A DNA stretch of 64,000 bases from Lacticaseibacillus sharpeae JCM 1186 = DSM 20505 (GTDB lineage: Bacteria; Bacillota; Bacilli; Lactobacillales; Lactobacillaceae), in assembly GCF_001436225.1 (NCBI RefSeq), contig NZ_AYYO01000005.1, positions 34,728 to 98,727 of the forward strand, read 5' to 3'. A program made the translations under genes and the position numbers. Positions within the stretch are counted from its first letter, which is position 1; each line of letters starts with the position of its first letter. This document shows positions 62,112-64,000 of this stretch, piece after piece. The notes below the pieces were generated by a model. The model ran no database searches. It was given only the letters and a program-made list of their open reading frames with translations, and was not told the origin of the DNA.

Positions 62112-63290
62112 ATGTCTAAAGCAACGAAACGGGCCATTATTATTTTGGTCTTCAGCGAATTTTTGGTGTGCCTGGGAATGAGTTTGATTTTCCCCGTCAT
62201 GCCGTTCATCAAGAATGAATTGCACCTGTCTGCCACCGATATGGGCATCATGTCCGCCCTATTCGCCTTCACCCAGTTCGTGTCCTCACCAATCATCGGG
62301 CGCATGTCGGACAAGCTGGGCCGCAAGCCAATCCTGATTTTCGGACTGGGGCTCTTCGCGGTTTCTGAAGTCCTGTTTGCCATCACCAACCACCTGTACA
62401 TGTTCGATTTGTCGCGGGCGATTGGGGGGATTGCGGCGGGGATGTACGTCCCGACCGCGCAGGCCATGGCCGCCGACATCACCACGCACCGGCAACGTGC
62501 AAAAGTCATCGGCTGGCTCTCAGCATCCCTGAGCGGCGGCCTCATCCTCGGTCCCGGACTCGGCGGCATTCTGGCCGGAATCGACTACAAGGCGCCATTT
62601 TGGCTGGCCGCCGTGCTTGGCTTGCTGGCGATGCTCGCAACAATCTTCTTGCTGCCCGCCGCTGAAAAGCTGCGGCACGAGGAGCGGCACGTCCACGCAC
62701 CAGAAGCACCAAGCTCATCGTGGCGCGCCGTCCTCACCGGCCCAATGCTGATGCTGTTCACCTTGATTTTTGTTTCCTCATTCGGGCTGCAGGGCTTTGA
62801 AAGTATCTACAGCATTTTCGTCAACGAAGTGTTCAACTTCAGCCTCAGTGACATCGCGCTGGTCCTAACGCTGAACGGAATCATCTCCCTCATCTTCCAG
62901 GTGGTCTTCTTCGACCGGCTAGTGCTCTGGTTGGGCGAAATTCGCCTGACCCGCATCGCCTTTCTCCTCAGTGCCCTTGCCACCGCCTGGATTCTGGTGA
63001 CGAAATCCCACCTCGTCGTCATGATTGCCACCTTAATCATCTTCACCGCATTTGACTTACTGCGGCCGGCAATCACCACCCTGCTCACCAAGCAGAGCAC
63101 AAGCAACCAGGGTGTCATCAACGGGCTGAACCTGTCTTTGACCAGTATCGGCAACATCGCCGGACCCCTGATTTCTGGGAGCCTGCTGGACGTTAATTAC
63201 CACATTCCTTACGCAGTCGTGGTCTTCTTCCTGGCCGCATCGTTTTTTCTGACGTTCAGGGTTCGCCGGCAACCGGTGCCACAGCGCTAA
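62112..63290 (+). CDS. MFS transporter, drug:H+ antiporter type
   Basis: 392 residues with 12 membrane segments. Motif A in loop 2-3 reads GRMSDKLGRKPI and motif C-like glycines occur in segment 5 (GGLILGPGLGGILAG), both typical of the 12-TM drug/H+ antiporters such as NorA. The substrate is unknown. GGAGGAG precedes the ATG. It is a single gene between strong terminators; no adjacent regulator is seen. Confidence 0.93.
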   Translation: MSKATKRAIIILVFSEFLVCLGMSLIFPVMPFIKNELHLSATDMGIMSALFAFTQFVSSPIIGRMSDKLGRKPILIFGLGLFAVSEVLFAITNHLYMFDLSRAIGGIAAGMYVPTAQAMAADITTHRQRAKVIGWLSASLSGGLILGPGLGGILAGIDYKAPFWLAAVLGLLAMLATIFLLPAAEKLRHEERHVHAPEAPSSSWRAVLTGPMLMLFTLIFVSSFGLQGFESIYSIFVNEVFNFSLSDIALVLTLNGIISLIFQVVFFDRLVLWLGEIRLTRIAFLLSALATAWILVTKSHLVVMIATLIIFTAFDLLRPAITTLLTKQSTSNQGVINGLNLSLTSIGNIAGPLISGSLLDVNYHIPYAVVVFFLAASFFLTFRVRRQPVPQR

Positions 63291-63330
63291 CAAAAAAATC
63301 TTTCGCAACGTTTGCGAAAGATTTTTTTGT
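63290..63330. terminator. Bidirectional terminator after the MFS gene
   Basis: A near-perfect stem of about 19 bp over 63290-63330 with A7 on the left and T7 on the right, between convergent genes. Confidence 0.95.
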
Positions 63331-63331
63331 A

Positions 63332-63769
63332 CTATTTTGCCTGAATTGTTTGGTCCTTGTCGTCATCCTTGTCAAAGCGTTCCAGCAGCCACAGCATGAA
63401 GCCACTGACGATGCTGCCCACCCCGGCAACCATCCCGAGCATTTGCGCATCGAGACTTAGGTGGAACCAGAGATTGTTCGCTAGGGCGAGAATGAGCATG
63501 GAAACAGCCCAATCAGTAATTAACATAACAAGGGTGACCGCCGCCCAGCGCTTGCGCAGCATTTCGAACAGCTTATCAACGGCACTAGTGAAAATATCCA
63601 GCGCCACACCCAGTAAATTGGCCACAATGATGAGGGCAGCATACTGACTAACTTGGCCCCCTGCCAACCTGATTGTCACTAACTGCGCGATAATTACGAC
63701 GATCACCGGCGCGACAATCAGGAGAACCAACATAAAAATAGCGGAGAAGACCGCGATTTTGTTCTTCAT
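63332..63769 (-). CDS. Small membrane protein, YrvL-like
   Basis: 145 residues from the ATG at 63769. Four hydrophobic segments at about residues 5-33, 44-62, 75-98 and 105-127, then an acidic tail. The pattern of a G-x-V-S-Q-Y-A-A-L stretch and a D-W-A-V segment recalls the YrvL family, which modulates an RNA polymerase factor in B. subtilis; weak assignment. The ribosome site is poor. Its upstream region ends in hairpins at the window edge. Confidence 0.7.
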   Translation of the reverse strand: MKNKIAVFSAIFMLVLLIVAPVIVVIIAQLVTIRLAGGQVSQYAALIIVANLLGVALDIFTSAVDKLFEMLRKRWAAVTLVMLITDWAVSMLILALANNLWFHLSLDAQMLGMVAGVGSIVSGFMLWLLERFDKDDDKDQTIQAK

Positions 63770-63910
63770 CAAATTCGTCCAATCTATACTTGTTTACGTG
63801 CACAGTTTGCACCAAAATTTCTAGTTTTCAGTGTACCATTCTTTCTGCAAAAGCTGTACTCCATAACAAAACAAATATTATCTTTCACAATTGGCCGGTC
63901 CACGCACGAA

Positions 63911-63942
63911 AAAAGGAGCCAGACGCAATGTCTGACTCCTTT
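63911..63942. terminator. Hairpin terminator near the right edge
   Basis: A 13-base stem (63913-63925 with 63930-63942 region, one mismatch) with A/T-rich flanks. On the minus strand it would end a gene that lies beyond the window. Confidence 0.75.
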
Positions 63943-63946
63943 AATT

Positions 63947-64000
63947 GGGTCTACACTTTCTGGTGTTGGAGATTTTTCTCCAACTCAGAGGTGTAGGCCC
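63947..64000. repeat. Nested 54-base inverted repeat at the window end
   Basis: An outer 10-bp stem (63947-63956 with 63991-64000, one G-T) surrounds an inner 8-bp stem (63965-63972 with 63977-63984). It has no flanking T-run visible and is cut off by the window. It could be the structured end of an insertion sequence or another RNA element. Confidence 0.5.

Noticed and set aside
63790..63996. 68-codon open frame at the right edge
   Set aside because: It crosses a terminator hairpin and the nested inverted repeat and has no ribosome site.

Overview
This 64 kb window is a contiguous piece of a Lactobacillaceae chromosome. The marker genes (pepX, the lcp-type regulator, DUF3042, DUF910/yqgQ, glnRA without hfq, ProB without a PUA domain, EF-P with Lys32, T-box leaders, AGGAGG ribosome sites) all fit that family. 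The GC-rich third codon positions point to one of its high-GC members; a high-GC Lacticaseibacillus-like species is a guess only. Most genes are on the minus strand. There is no prophage, no CRISPR array and no complete insertion sequence.

Layout. 1-3.5 kb: fmt (first 12 codons only), priA, rpoZ, gmk. 3.7-5.6 kb: an accessory insertion between gmk and recN, made of a small gene under a LexA-box promoter and a divergent MerR regulator/SDR oxidoreductase pair. 5.7-13 kb: the recN-argR-tlyA-ispA-xseB-xseA-nusB-asp23-efp cluster, lacking the folD often found in it. 13.2-14.1 kb: rpmA and rplU with an L21 leader but no prp between them. 14.1-15.5 kb: a TetR regulator and two small unknown genes. 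15.6-18 kb: proBA behind a T-box. 18-19 kb: a DinJ/YafQ toxin-antitoxin pair in AT-richer DNA, and tRNA-Arg(UCU). 19-30.7 kb: pepX, an LCP ligase, glnRA with a GlnR box, miaA, DUF3042, a rhodanese-like protein, glk-yqgQ-rhomboid, and a class B PBP.

30.9-45.5 kb: a YfhO-family membrane protein, liaFSR-like envelope-stress genes, greA, udk, mltG, pheST behind a T-box, an HxlR regulator, a YidC lipoprotein, acylphosphatase and a TrmH-type methyltransferase. 45.6-50.3 kb: an HD protein, an OmpR-family two-component system and gnd. 50.4-56.6 kb: the conserved yqeG-yqeH-yhbY-nadD-yqeK-rsfS-methyltransferase-tmcAL-yceD run. 56.8-64 kb: a HAD hydrolase, an MDR oxidoreductase, a lipoprotein, pepF, a membrane-anchored nuclease, an MFS exporter, a YrvL-like membrane protein and a long hairpin cut by the window end.

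The window is mainly core housekeeping DNA: translation, ribosome maturation, recombination/repair, nitrogen and proline metabolism, and envelope synthesis and sensing. No dramatic new system is evident. The observations most worth following are the LexA-box small gene at 3.7 kb, the ribosome site separated from its start codon by a hairpin at 44.7 kb, the L27 pro-peptide kept without an adjacent prp, a 40-bp near-perfect palindrome upstream of argR, and the structured sequence at the right edge. Start codons were chosen by ribosome-site spacing, and many differ from the longest possible reading frame; several are TTG or GTG.
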